Part shown: one piece after another, positions 1 through 7,451 of the stretch
Layout: each line of letters starts with the position of its first letter
How positions within the stretch are numbered: the stretch's first letter is position 1
Source: Gammaproteobacteria bacterium
Lineage (GTDB): Bacteria; Pseudomonadota; Gammaproteobacteria; Thiohalomonadales; Thiohalomonadaceae
DNA: 11,202 bases
Assembly: GCA_026193675.1 (NCBI GenBank)
Contig: JAPHSO010000289.1
Location: 1 to 11,202, forward strand
Reading direction: 5' to 3'
Notes under the pieces: model-generated
Told to the model about the DNA's origin: nothing
Databases searched by the model: none
The model's input: the letters and a program-made list of their open reading frames with translations, nothing else
Program-made: the position numbers and the translations under genes

Positions 1-3000
1 CCAGCACTTGCATATCCATCAACAAGCAGCGCTCTACCTAGTCTGAGGGTTTGATCATTGGTTCCTGAAAGGGCATTTCCACTACCTAGTTCAGAATCGG
101 TAGAGAATCCGAGATGTTGGCTAAAGTTAGTTTGGGTAAGAGTTCCAGAGATGGCATCACTATCGAGGGCCGCTAAATTTAATCGAACATCCGCATCGAA
201 AGGATTAACCGTATCGTTATCAGCAGGTTTGGAGTAGCTGAAGTTCAGACCACTGTGTAGGGTTAAAGTCATCTGTCCATTTACATTAGTGGTATCACCA
301 AAGTTTATAGCAGATCCAGGGGCAGTGAGTATGATGGCTCCGCCGCCACTATCTGTTGCACCGGCAAGATCTGTATAGGTTGGGGTGATGCCTGCTCCAA
401 GTTTCCAGTAACTGCCCTCATAGTTTTGGGTCACTGTTGTGCCATCAGCAGCTACAGCCTGGATGGTGACACTTGGGGCCGTGCCATAGGTAAAGTTTTG
501 CCCCAAATAGGTAAAGGTTCCAGAGACAGCCTCAGTAAAGTTCGGATTGTTATTGAGGGTGATGACAAAGCTATCGGGAGTAAATCGTCCTACATCAAAG
601 GCGGTTGTGGTGATATCGGCTGCAGCATCACCGAGATAGTTGTTATGAGTTACCGCGATATCGATTACACCGACATCAGACCAACTCATTGTGTGGGTCG
701 CAACGCCTGCAGTAAATGTGGGTGAGGCAGGGCCAACCGGTGTAGTAGACAAACCGACCTGATCATATATTGAAACATCGAGAGCTACACTGGAGAAATT
801 TGGGGTAACACCATTGCCACTTAAATTGCTCCGTTCATCTGGGATACCGTCATTACCAGGGAGGCCGGTGGCGTTTATGGTTTGGTCATCTGCTGCTTCC
901 CACAATACTGATCTGATAGTTAATGGGAAGTTGGTTCCCGCAGTGGTAAAGACAGATCCGGTCGCATCGGTCGCATAACTTGGGTCACCATCTGAACCAT
1001 CGAGAGCACCATTGTCTCCCCAGTCAGCAGCACGTTGAGCACCAGAACCTGTATCAAAATCGAGATCATAACCAAAAGGTCTCGTCACAAAGGCATTGCT
1101 GCTGCCGGAAATGGTCAGTGCTGGGCTTGCGATATCTTTACTGGCATTAAGTGTAATTTGCCCTGCATCGCTATAGATAAAAGAGAGAGGTGCAATGCCA
1201 TTGGCATCAAATACAAGATCAACGGCTGTATCGGCAGTTGTATCTCCATTGTTGTGGCGTGCCAGTGTGACCGCTGTACCAGAGCTATAGGTCGACTCGG
1301 GTGAGAGGTTCACCAGATCTGAGCCACTACAGGTTGCAGGGCTGTTGCATTCATAACCGAAGTTAACACTGGCCGTTTGGCTCACAAAGACCGGCTGGCA
1401 CTCCCCGCTGGAGGTATCGGTACGAATAGGCTGCAGGCCTATCGTTTGCGCTGCTGGAGCAGTCGATGACGGCTTGCCAGCGATCTGGGTACCGATGGTG
1501 ATGGCACTGCTGGTAGAGGTGTCGACAAAACGGAAAGCAGTATCTGTAAAGTCAATAGAGGGATCTTCGGCATCTTTACCATTGCCATTATTGCCATCAT
1601 CAACCTCTGTGATGGAGCCGTCTGTGACATCAATATCGATCCCTGTTTCCGCTGTGGTTTGGCTGTACCAGAGTTCGACAAAATTCTCAGAACCACTAAA
1701 GGTATATTGATCGGGTGCAGTGAAACTACCCCCGCCACTCTTGAGAGACCAAGACTCTGTACCTGGATTGGCAGATGTGGTTGAAAGGGTAATCGTTGTG
1801 GTGTTGGAGGGTGTCTCAGTAGAATGAGTGCTGCTATGGGCGGTGATTGTTACTGCAGTTGCTTCACAGGTGACGCCGTCACCGCTGTGACTTATTGCGT
1901 AATGATCAAAACAGGATGCAGTACCGCCAAGACCGGCCCCAGGAATCAGGCTGCTGGAGAGGGTTGTAGAACAGCTACCACTACTCCCTGATGTCGCTCC
2001 GTAAGCACCGAAATAGACCCCACCATTATAGGTGTCACCATTTGCACCTCCAGATGCAGTACAGCTGGCAGTTGCCCCCGAGGTGATCGCTATGCCACCG
2101 CCTCCGCCTCCACCAGGTCCATGAGGAGCGGAGGAATACCCGGTTGCAGGAACCAGATTTGAACCACCTGTTCCGCCCTGTACGTCAATGGTTACACCGG
2201 CCATACCCGATCCGGCGCTGATGAGTACTGCACCACCAGCTCCTGCGCCGCCACTCCCATCGTTACCGATGCTGCTGTCGCCGTCACTGCCCTTTGCGCT
2301 AAAGGTGGCCGTGCCACTCATAGTGCCGGCTCGTATCATGATGATGCCTCCTCCCGCTGCGCCACTGGAGCACATACCGTTGATAGTGGCACAGTCACCG
2401 GAGCCGGTAATATTATTTGCGGTTGCAGAGCCACCGCCACCACCAAGTGTGAGCTTGGTTGCGCCGAGGCCGCTTACAGCTTTGCCACCAAATCCACCAG
2501 TACTACCACCGGGATTCACGGTTGAGGCGAGAGCGGCATATCCACAACCGTAATAGGGGGGCGTACTATTGTTGCCGGGACACCAGCCGATACCGCCCAT
2601 CCCGCCATCACCACCATTGGCTCCGCCACCGCCGCCAGCGTTTTGATCGTTATTGGGCGGATTTCGATCAGTGGCACCTCCGCCGGCATTACCTGGGGCT
2701 CCCCGGGCGCGGCTACCAAAGGGGTAACCTTCACCATCAGGGTTGAGGGTGAGTTGATCGGGAGCAGTGAAGAGTTGATAGGGGGTACCGGCAATCCCCT
2801 CTCCTTTGGATCCATTCGCATTATTACTCAATGCTGGTGTGCGGTAGTCTGTATAGCTGCCAGAACCGCTGGTATAGGTACGAATGCCGCCGCCGCGAAA
2901 GCCCATGCCATCTACATCAATATTGGCACCATTGAGAGCAAGATTGCCGGTTACATCAAATGCCAACACACCACCGGTACTGCCATCCCATGCCTCAGCA

Positions 3001-4475
3001 ATCACAGGCACTAGTGTGTAGCTGGCAAAGGTCGGGATGCGGATTACCTGGAAGGTTTTCTGGCCACTGGTGCCGGTTGCACCCGCCTGGGTATAGTCAT
3101 TAGTCAATCCACAGGTGACGGTCAATGTGCCGCCAGTGAGAGGAACGTTGTTACTGGCAACAACATATTCATATGATCCAGCACCTCCAGCAACAGATAC
3201 TCCACTAGCCGGATCGCCGCTAACACCATCGCCATATGAAGATGTGTTGGTGTTATTGATGGTCGCATCCTGCATCTGAATGATCAGTAGGACGTCGCCA
3301 CTGCTAATGGAGGTAGAGGCGCCATTGGCCGCACCAAGAACTATGGATGTGGAGCCGGATGTGACACTACTGCTGCCAGGGTAGTAGGTATTAAGAACCG
3401 TTGCCGGTTTGTTAACGGTATAAACCTCGCCAGTAAAGTCACCATTACCAAGCCCAACACCGCCAAGAGGTCGGCTACTTCCATCAATGATGGAGTCATT
3501 ATCGCCAAGATTAAGACCAAGCGTGCCATTACCAATCCCACTATTGACCGTTACTGTCCGACTGGTTCCGCTGCCGGTAACGGAAGTGATTGTTGCGCCA
3601 CTAATACCACCCGCCATAGCAAGGGAAAAGTCGGTGATATCGACTCCTGTGACAGATACACTAAAAGTTACTGTCCATGAAAGAGTAGAGAGTGTGGTTG
3701 GATTTGCCTGATCTCGAGCAATGGAGGTGACTATAGGATACGAACTACATTGTGCGTGAAATGGACTACATGTCCCACTAACAGTGGTCGTTACTGGAAT
3801 TGTTAGTGTATCGGCTGCGGTAACATCCCCAACGTAACTACTGCTATCACCAAACTGGATATCATCGTCTGCAGTGACATTTCCTACTACAGTTGCTGTA
3901 TCCCCGATGGTGAGATCGTCCTGAGCATAGATGTCACCGGTGATTGTTGCATCATTTCCAATAGAAACATCATCACCATTAGCAGCTATATCGCCAATTA
4001 TTGTCGCATTATCTCCTATGCGTACATCGTCACCTGCACTTAAATTACCTATGATTGTAACGCCATCACCTAATACGATATCGCGAGTACTTCCTGTAGT
4101 GGTCAGGTTACCGGTGAAGTTACTGTTACTCCCAATACTTATAGCTCTTGCGGCAACAATGTTAAATGCAAAACCGTTTACATTTACCTGTAGGCCTGTT
4201 CCGGTAGTAAATCCGCGATTGATATTTAATGTGACATCTGCGGTTAGATTGATGGTGTCGTTGTTGCCAAGATTTACATTACTGCTACAGAAGTATGCAG
4301 GACCTCCTCCCGAACAGCTGCTGAAGGGCCCGCTTCCAAGAGCGGCAGGTAGTGAGTAGGTAGCAGCATGAACCAAGGGTGACAGCAATAAGAACAACAA
4401 AGCTGAGCTTAATTGAGGCACGTTCCTTTTTAAAAGCTTCATCATTGATTTGATTTCAACGCTTAGTAATCTCAC
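1..4475 (-). CDS. Giant secreted DUF6701 (MshQ-like) surface protein, C-terminus cut by the window
   Basis: A single open frame of about 1,490 codons runs off the left edge without a stop. Residue numbers count from the GTG at 4475. A signal peptide ends near residue 37 (hydrophobic core ALLFLLLSPLVHA, then ATY), so export across the inner membrane is expected. Then come five 18-residue bactofilin-like repeats (132-222), an Ig-like module (about 247-356, with WTVTFSVSVTGVDITDF and LGLNLGDND), a beta-rich region, glycine-rich stretches (about 612-795), and from about residue 910 a region I recognise as DUF6701: FTYLGQNF, a NYEGSYWKL-type motif and, at the edge, LRLGRALLVDGYASA. This domain is known from MshQ of MSHA pilus loci; no other msh gene is visible here. 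Probably 200 or more C-terminal residues lie outside. The GTG has an AAGGA six bases upstream and overlaps the preceding stop; ATG at 4445 or 4442 is the alternative and gives a more typical signal peptide. Function as an adhesin or surface structure is inferred. Confidence 0.85.
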   Translation of the reverse strand, partial: MRLLSVEIKSMMKLLKRNVPQLSSALLFLLLSPLVHAATYSLPAALGSGPFSSCSGGGPAYFCSSNVNLGNNDTINLTADVTLNINRGFTTGTGLQVNVNGFAFNIVAARAISIGSNSNFTGNLTTTGSTRDIVLGDGVTIIGNLSAGDDVRIGDNATIIGDIAANGDDVSIGNDATITGDIYAQDDLTIGDTATVVGNVTADDDIQFGDSSSYVGDVTAADTLTIPVTTTVSGTCSPFHAQCSSYPIVTSIARDQANPTTLSTLSWTVTFSVSVTGVDITDFSLAMAGGISGATITSVTGSGTSRTVTVNSGIGNGTLGLNLGDNDSIIDGSSRPLGGVGLGNGDFTGEVYTVNKPATVLNTYYPGSSSVTSGSTSIVLGAANGASTSISSGDVLLIIQMQDATINNTNTSSYGDGVSGDPASGVSVAGGAGSYEYVVASNNVPLTGGTLTVTCGLTNDYTQAGATGTSGQKTFQVIRIPTFASYTLVPVIAEAWDGSTGGVLAFDVTGNLALNGANIDVDGMGFRGGGIRTYTSGSGSYTDYRTPALSNNANGSKGEGIAGTPYQLFTAPDQLTLNPDGEGYPFGSRARGAPGNAGGGATDRNPPNNDQNAGGGGGANGGDGGMGGIGWCPGNNSTPPYYGCGYAALASTVNPGGSTGGFGGKAVSGLGATKLTLGGGGGSATANNITGSGDCATINGMCSSGAAGGGIIMIRAGTMSGTATFSAKGSDGDSSIGNDGSGGAGAGGAVLISAGSGMAGVTIDVQGGTGGSNLVPATGYSSAPHGPGGGGGGGIAITSGATASCTASGGANGDTYNGGVYFGAYGATSGSSGSCSTTLSSSLIPGAGLGGTASCFDHYAISHSGDGVTCEATAVTITAHSSTHSTETPSNTTTITLSTTSANPGTESWSLKSGGGSFTAPDQYTFSGSENFVELWYSQTTAETGIDIDVTDGSITEVDDGNNGNGKDAEDPSIDFTDTAFRFVDTSTSSAITIGTQIAGKPSSTAPAAQTIGLQPIRTDTSSGECQPVFVSQTASVNFGYECNSPATCSGSDLVNLSPESTYSSGTAVTLARHNNGDTTADTAVDLVFDANGIAPLSFIYSDAGQITLNASKDIASPALTISGSSNAFVTRPFGYDLDFDTGSGAQRAADWGDNGALDGSDGDPSYATDATGSVFTTAGTNFPLTIRSVLWEAADDQTINATGLPGNDGIPDERSNLSGNGVTPNFSSVALDVSIYDQVGLSTTPVGPASPTFTAGVATHTMSWSDVGVIDIAVTHNNYLGDAAADITTTAFDVGRFTPDSFVITLNNNPNFTEAVSGTFTYLGQNFTYGTAPSVTIQAVAADGTTVTQNYEGSYWKLGAGITPTYTDLAGATDSGGGAIILTAPGSAINFGDTTNVNGQMTLTLHSGLNFSYSKPADNDTVNPFDADVRLNLAALDSDAISGTLTQTNFSQHLGFSTDSELGSGNALSGTNDQTLRLGRALLVDGYASA
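2094..2640 (-). other. Glycine-rich low-complexity coding stretches
   Basis: Within the giant surface protein, this segment holds three glycine runs separated by beta-rich sequence: five glycines followed by ANGGDGGMGG near 2594-2637, five glycines near 2430-2445, and seven glycines near 2094-2120. On the plus strand they appear as C-rich ccX repeats, which give spurious proline-rich frames. Such glycine-rich blocks are common linkers or fibrous segments in large bacterial surface proteins. No role can be assigned here. Confidence 0.75.
3810..4082 (-). repeat. Five tandem 18-residue bactofilin-like repeats inside the DUF6701 protein
   Basis: Residues 132-222 of the surface protein are five units of 18, 19, 18, 18 and 18 residues. 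The pattern is D-[DIVL]-x-[IFL]-G-D-x-A-T-[IV]-x-G-[DN]-[IV]-x-A-x-D; examples are DVSIGNDATITGDIYAQD and DLTIGDTATVVGNVTADD. The alternating hydrophobic residues and recurring GD/GN turns are what a short-rung right-handed beta-solenoid shows, as in bactofilin (polymer-forming) domains. A degenerate unit may precede (ISIGSNSNFTGNL) and another may follow. The period at DNA level is about 54 bp. The fold is inferred from the pattern only. Confidence 0.8.
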
Positions 4476-4879
4476 ATGTTTTCCTTATTGGATTTTTTAG
4501 CCTTTCGGCATCCCAACAGGCTAAGTATGGTCAAGACTAACAAAAAAAGGGTGATCCAGTCAGCACTATTGGGCTGCTGCTCTATCCGCTGGGATGCGCT
4601 ACCTCCCAGATATATCGTCAAAAAGAGAAAAAAGATGAAGCCAACATAGGGAACAAAGCCTTTTTTTTTGGCAAACCAGTAGCCCTGAACGATGGCGAAC
4701 AGGGCAAACAGGTAGGTGATGAGCTGGGCAATGAGAGGATAGGTGTCGAAGTTGAGCTGTAGCAGCCGGAACTGTTCACCCTGTATCAGCGTCATCAAAC
4801 CGAGGGTGATCCACAACATGCCGATGCCGCGGCAGTTACCGCCTCGGAGCAGGAATGATTGTCTTCTTCTCGGAGTCAT
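4472..4879 (-). CDS. Small four-helix membrane protein of unknown function
   Basis: 135 residues that I do not recognise as a named family. The N-terminus is basic (MTPRRRQ, then more arginines), followed by four hydrophobic segments at about residues 18-33, 47-69, 76-92 and 108-124, and a basic tail (CRKAKKSNKENM). This suggests an inner-membrane protein, probably with both ends in the cytoplasm. It starts 43 bp after the priA stop on the same strand, and its TGA overlaps the GTG start of the giant DUF6701 protein. Joint translation with that exported protein is therefore likely, and a helper or anchoring role is possible but only inferred from position. No strong Shine-Dalgarno precedes the ATG; Met21 is an alternative start but would cut into the first helix. 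The gene carries an A9 tract in its middle. Confidence 0.75.
   Translation of the reverse strand: MTPRRRQSFLLRGGNCRGIGMLWITLGLMTLIQGEQFRLLQLNFDTYPLIAQLITYLFALFAIVQGYWFAKKKGFVPYVGFIFFLFLTIYLGGSASQRIEQQPNSADWITLFLLVLTILSLLGCRKAKKSNKENM
4482..4486 (-). promoter_or_regulatory. Shine-Dalgarno AAGGA for the GTG start of the giant surface protein
   Basis: On the minus strand AAGGA lies six bases before GTG (4475-4473), inside the last codons of the 135-aa membrane protein gene. The GTG overlaps that gene's TGA stop as GTGA. This is the usual geometry for translational coupling. The in-frame ATG codons at 4445 and 4442 have no comparable site, which is why the GTG was chosen. Confidence 0.55.
4661..4669 (-). 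repeat. A9 homopolymer tract inside the small membrane protein gene
   Basis: The coding (minus) strand has nine consecutive A bases, seen as nine T on the plus strand, encoding Lys71-Lys72-Lys73 between the second and third helices. Runs of this length can promote replication or transcriptional slippage. A one-base change would destroy helices three and four and the coupled stop. Only one allele is visible, so variation is not shown. Confidence 0.9.
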
Positions 4880-4922
4880 TGTTTTGCCAATCGTTTTATT
4901 AAAGTTAACAGCGCCAATTTAA

Positions 4923-7112
4923 CTAATATAGTTCAATTGGATCGACATCGAGCGACCAGCGTACCTTGCGCCCACTCTTCTCTTTTTCCAGCAACGGTAA
5001 CCATCGACTCAGAAACTGGTGTAGTGCCGCCCGGTCATTGGATTGCACCAGCAACTGGGTGCGGTGTCGTCCCGCCCGGCGTGGCATTGGTGCCGGAATG
5101 GGGCCGAGCAACAGTATGTTGGGATCAATCGCATTGCCCTGCTGGCGCATGATCTCCAGAAAGTGCATTTGCGGCTCCTGTTCAATCGCCTCTGCTCTTA
5201 ACAGGGCGAGATAGCTAAATGGCGGAAAACCACTCTGTTCACGTTCATAGAGAAGCTGTTTGGCACAGGTGGAATAGTCTCCGCTCTGGATCTGCATCAG
5301 CAGGGGGTGATCTGGCGCATGGGTCTGGATCACCACATTGCCCGGCTTTTCGGCACGCCCTGCTCTACCGGCAACCTGATTGATCTGCTGCACCATCCGT
5401 TCACTGGCACGAAAATCGACACTAAAGATTCCGCCATCAGCATTGATAATGCCGACCAGAGTGACATTGGGGAAATGGTGCCCCTTTGCGAGCATCTGGG
5501 TACCGATGAGGATCTGGTTCTTGCCATCTTTGGCGCGGTTGATGAGATCTTCAAAGGCCGATTTGCGCCGCGTGGTATCCCGGTCGATACGCAGAATTTC
5601 GCTCTCTGGGAAGTGGTTGAGCAGCGCCTGCTCCAACCGCTCTGTCCCCTCTCCCACCGGATGCATATTTTCACTCTGACAACTTGGGCACTGAGTGGGT
5701 GTATGCGCCTCAAGACCACAGTGGTGGCAGCGTAGACGATGGAGGCCGGCATAGAGGGTCATGAGTGAATCGCAGCGGTGGCAGTTGGCGCTCCAGCCAC
5801 AGTCGTAACAGAGCAGTGCCGGGGCAAATCCACGTCGGTTGAGAAAGATCAGCACCTGGTTGTCCGCCTCCAGTTCACGTCTGATCGCCTTCAATAGTGG
5901 CTGTGAGAGACCATCGGTCACCCGATGATGGCGCACATCCAGCAGATGGATTTTCGGAGGCATCGCCCCACCGGCCCGCTCGGTCAGTTTGAGATGGCTA
6001 TAGCGCCCCTCTCTGGCGTGGTACAACGTCTCAATAGAGGGGGTTCCACTTCCCAGCACAATAGGGATCTGCTCCAGATGGGCTCGTTTCACCGCCACAT
6101 CCCGTGCGGAGTAGCGAAAGCCGTCCTGCTGCTTAAAAGATGGATCATGCTCCTCATCGACGATGATCATCCCCAGATTTTCAAAAGGGGTGAATATTGC
6201 TGAGCGGGTACCAATCAGTAGTTGAATATCACCCGCTTTCGCGGCAAGCCAGGTCTGTAAACGCTCACCATCGGCTAGCCCCGAGTGGAGCAGGCCGATA
6301 GAGCAGGAGAGGCGTTCCTGGAAGCGCTCCACCAGTTGAGGGGTGAGGCCAATCTCAGGAACCAGGACCAGCACCGCCCTTCCGGCCTCCAGCACAGGGG
6401 CCATCGCCTGCAGATAGACCTCTGTCTTACCGCTGCCGGTTACACCATCAAGCAGGTGTGCCTGAAAACTGCCCCGGCTCCCGATGATCTCAGTGACCGC
6501 GCTTTGCTGCTCACTGTTGAGTGAATGGGGTGAGGGCGTTACTGAGAGAGCCTGTTGTGGTGGCGGGCACTGCTCAATTAACCCGAGCTCCTCAAGTCTC
6601 TTCAGAGGAGCGCTGTGATTTTCGACCTCTAATTTAATCAGTGATGCTGCGATGGGATGATCTGCAGTCTTAAGCAGCTGGAACAGCTCAAGCTGTTTAG
6701 GGGCACGCTTGAGTGATTGAGGATCAATGTTTCGCCCCTCTTCGCTGAGAAGCCAAAAGGGTTCGGGTCGATAGCGAGGCTCTTTTCCCTGCTTAAGCAG
6801 TACCGGCATTGCTGAGGCAAAGACCTCACCAATAGGATGATGGTAGTAGCCCGAGGCCCAGGCGATCAGTTTGAAGAGTGTTTTGTTCCAAAGGGGCTCT
6901 GAATCGAGCTGGGCTATGGCAGGCTTGAGTCTGTTTAGTGGAAATTCACTCTCTGAGGCAACCTCGATGAGCAGACCAATTTTTTTGCTGCGCCCAAAGG
7001 GAATTTTAATCCGTTGACCGGGTTGAAAGTTACCGCCATCCACAGGAGGGAGATAATCAAAAAGTGAGCGCAGAGGAGAGGGTACTGCGATGCGTAAAAT
7101 GGTCAAATTCAT
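4923..7112 (-). CDS. priA: Primosomal protein N' (PriA), replication-restart 3'-5' DNA helicase
   Basis: 729 residues, close to the 732 of E. coli PriA. The protein recognises stalled forks and D-loops, unwinds the lagging arm and, with PriB/PriC and DnaT in relatives, reloads DnaB. The N-terminal 3'-DNA-binding domain starts with LRIAVPSPLRSLFDYLPP. The helicase core has Walker A GVTGSGKT (223-230), the DEEH box (319-322), GSGTPSIETL (354-363) and the last helicase motif QVAGRAGR (579-586). The zinc-binding insertion shows all eight cysteines (435, 438, 444, 447, 462, 465, 475, 478). GTQMLAKGHHFPNVTLVG (537-554) matches the gammaproteobacterial form. A TAG lies in frame just upstream (7129-7131), so ATG at 7112 is the first possible start and fits the family N-terminus. 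No clear Shine-Dalgarno is present; a 15-bp palindrome occupies that position. Nothing essential appears lost. Confidence 0.98.
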   Translation of the reverse strand: MNLTILRIAVPSPLRSLFDYLPPVDGGNFQPGQRIKIPFGRSKKIGLLIEVASESEFPLNRLKPAIAQLDSEPLWNKTLFKLIAWASGYYHHPIGEVFASAMPVLLKQGKEPRYRPEPFWLLSEEGRNIDPQSLKRAPKQLELFQLLKTADHPIAASLIKLEVENHSAPLKRLEELGLIEQCPPPQQALSVTPSPHSLNSEQQSAVTEIIGSRGSFQAHLLDGVTGSGKTEVYLQAMAPVLEAGRAVLVLVPEIGLTPQLVERFQERLSCSIGLLHSGLADGERLQTWLAAKAGDIQLLIGTRSAIFTPFENLGMIIVDEEHDPSFKQQDGFRYSARDVAVKRAHLEQIPIVLGSGTPSIETLYHAREGRYSHLKLTERAGGAMPPKIHLLDVRHHRVTDGLSQPLLKAIRRELEADNQVLIFLNRRGFAPALLCYDCGWSANCHRCDSLMTLYAGLHRLRCHHCGLEAHTPTQCPSCQSENMHPVGEGTERLEQALLNHFPESEILRIDRDTTRRKSAFEDLINRAKDGKNQILIGTQMLAKGHHFPNVTLVGIINADGGIFSVDFRASERMVQQINQVAGRAGRAEKPGNVVIQTHAPDHPLLMQIQSGDYSTCAKQLLYEREQSGFPPFSYLALLRAEAIEQEPQMHFLEIMRQQGNAIDPNILLLGPIPAPMPRRAGRHRTQLLVQSNDRAALHQFLSRWLPLLEKEKSGRKVRWSLDVDPIELY

Positions 7113-7113
7113 G

Positions 7114-7128
7114 GGGTAAAGTTTACCC
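7114..7128. promoter_or_regulatory. 15-bp palindrome abutting the priA start codon, possible operator
   Basis: GGGTAAA-G-TTTACCC is a perfect 7-1-7 inverted repeat starting two bases upstream of the priA ATG (7112). It covers the place where a Shine-Dalgarno would normally be. It could be a repressor site or an RNA hairpin limiting ribosome access. It does not match the LexA consensus (CTG-N10-CAG), and I do not recognise a regulator for it. Confidence 0.45.
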
Positions 7129-7202
7129 TAAGTTAGCCTTCAATTCTGAGTTGTTGGGTTACCAAGATCGCCTAACTATCTGTTGTTACTAGCATTGATA
7201 AG

Positions 7203-7237
7203 TTATCCACAAAAACTGTGGATAACTTTGTGGATAA
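7203..7237. promoter_or_regulatory. Cluster of three exact DnaA boxes
   Basis: TTATCCACA, which fits the DnaA-box consensus TTATNCACA, occurs at 7203-7211 on the plus strand and as TGTGGATAA at 7217-7225 and 7229-7237 on the minus strand. The first two form an inverted repeat with 11-bp arms (7201-7211 and 7217-7227) and a 5-nt loop. The second and third are direct repeats 12 bp apart. Such clusters bind DnaA at origins, at titration sites and at DnaA-controlled promoters. The cluster lies about 90-125 bp upstream of the priA start codon. Binding is inferred from the motif. Confidence 0.8.
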
Positions 7238-7261
7238 AACCACTATTTGGGGAGCGATCCT

Positions 7262-7273
7262 ACGCTATAGCGT
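7262..7273. repeat. 12-bp perfect palindrome ACGCTATAGCGT
   Basis: A fully self-complementary 12-mer at the boundary between the DnaA-box cluster and the AT-rich stretch. It has the form of a dimeric regulator site, but no known regulator is recognised. Confidence 0.4.
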
Positions 7274-7337
7274 CAATTGTGTCAGTTTGGTTACAATTTA
7301 ATCACTTAACTTAGCCCATTAAAATCAATGAGTTACA

Positions 7338-7376
7338 AATTTTAGTGTTTGCTAATGAACTTATCTGACTAAAATT
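7338..7376. repeat. 9-bp inverted repeat in the AT-rich region
   Basis: AATTTTAGT (7338-7346) is mirrored by ACTAAAATT (7368-7376) with a 21-nt spacer. The arms are AT-rich, so the RNA hairpin would be weak and no U-tract follows; a terminator is unlikely. It may be chance in such AT-rich DNA. Confidence 0.3.
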
Positions 7377-7405
7377 GAAGGGTATTGTAAAAAAATAGAA
7401 AAATC

Positions 7406-7414
7406 GGTGGATAA
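7406..7414 (-). promoter_or_regulatory. Possible weak fourth DnaA box
   Basis: The minus strand reads TTATCCACC here, one base off the consensus at the last position. It sits at the far side of the AT-rich stretch from the main cluster. Alone it would mean little; the same orientation as two of the exact boxes and its position make it worth noting. Confidence 0.3.
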
Positions 7415-7451
7415 AAGCCAATATGACTCTTGTGTTACAAGAAATCTTCTG

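Larger units (their letters stand above)
7113..7451. other. 339-bp AT-rich non-coding region upstream of priA with DnaA boxes
   Basis: This lies between the priA start and the 3' end of the HDOD gene, both on the minus strand, so it should hold the priA promoter and the end of the HDOD transcript. No convincing ORF, tRNA or intrinsic terminator is visible. Bases 7261-7440 contain 54 G+C by hand count, i.e. 70% AT, well above the flanking genes. It holds three exact DnaA boxes (7203-7237), one near-match (7406-7414), a 15-bp palindrome at the priA start, a 12-bp palindrome (7262-7273) and a 9-bp inverted repeat (7338-7376). I see no strong -35/-10 pair for priA. Confidence 0.8.

Noticed and set aside
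1708..2772. Short repeated segment (TAPDQ-type peptide at about 1708-1725 and 2755-2772) as a domain duplication
   Set aside because: Similarity covers only about six residues and does not extend on either side.
426..3711. Several plus-strand frames of 66-142 codons (for example 426-725, 2188-2553, 3487-3711), some proline-rich
   Set aside because: They lie opposite the continuous minus-strand frame of the giant surface protein. The proline-rich ones are the complement of glycine codon runs and show no family features or ribosome sites.
5307..6524. Plus- and minus-strand frames overlapping priA (for example 5307-5735, 5330-5752, 6285-6524)
   Set aside because: priA is unambiguous and full length here; these are shadow frames with arginine/serine-biased or nonsensical composition.
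7201..7227. The 11-bp-arm hairpin as an intrinsic terminator of the HDOD gene
   Set aside because: The stem is AT-rich and no U-tract follows in the minus-strand direction; the arms are exact DnaA boxes, which explains the symmetry better.
7113..7451. A classical chromosomal oriC
   Set aside because: Only two GATC sites, no gammaproteobacterial origin neighbours (mnmG, dnaA, dnaN, rpmH) in the window. Kept only as an origin-like possibility in the findings.
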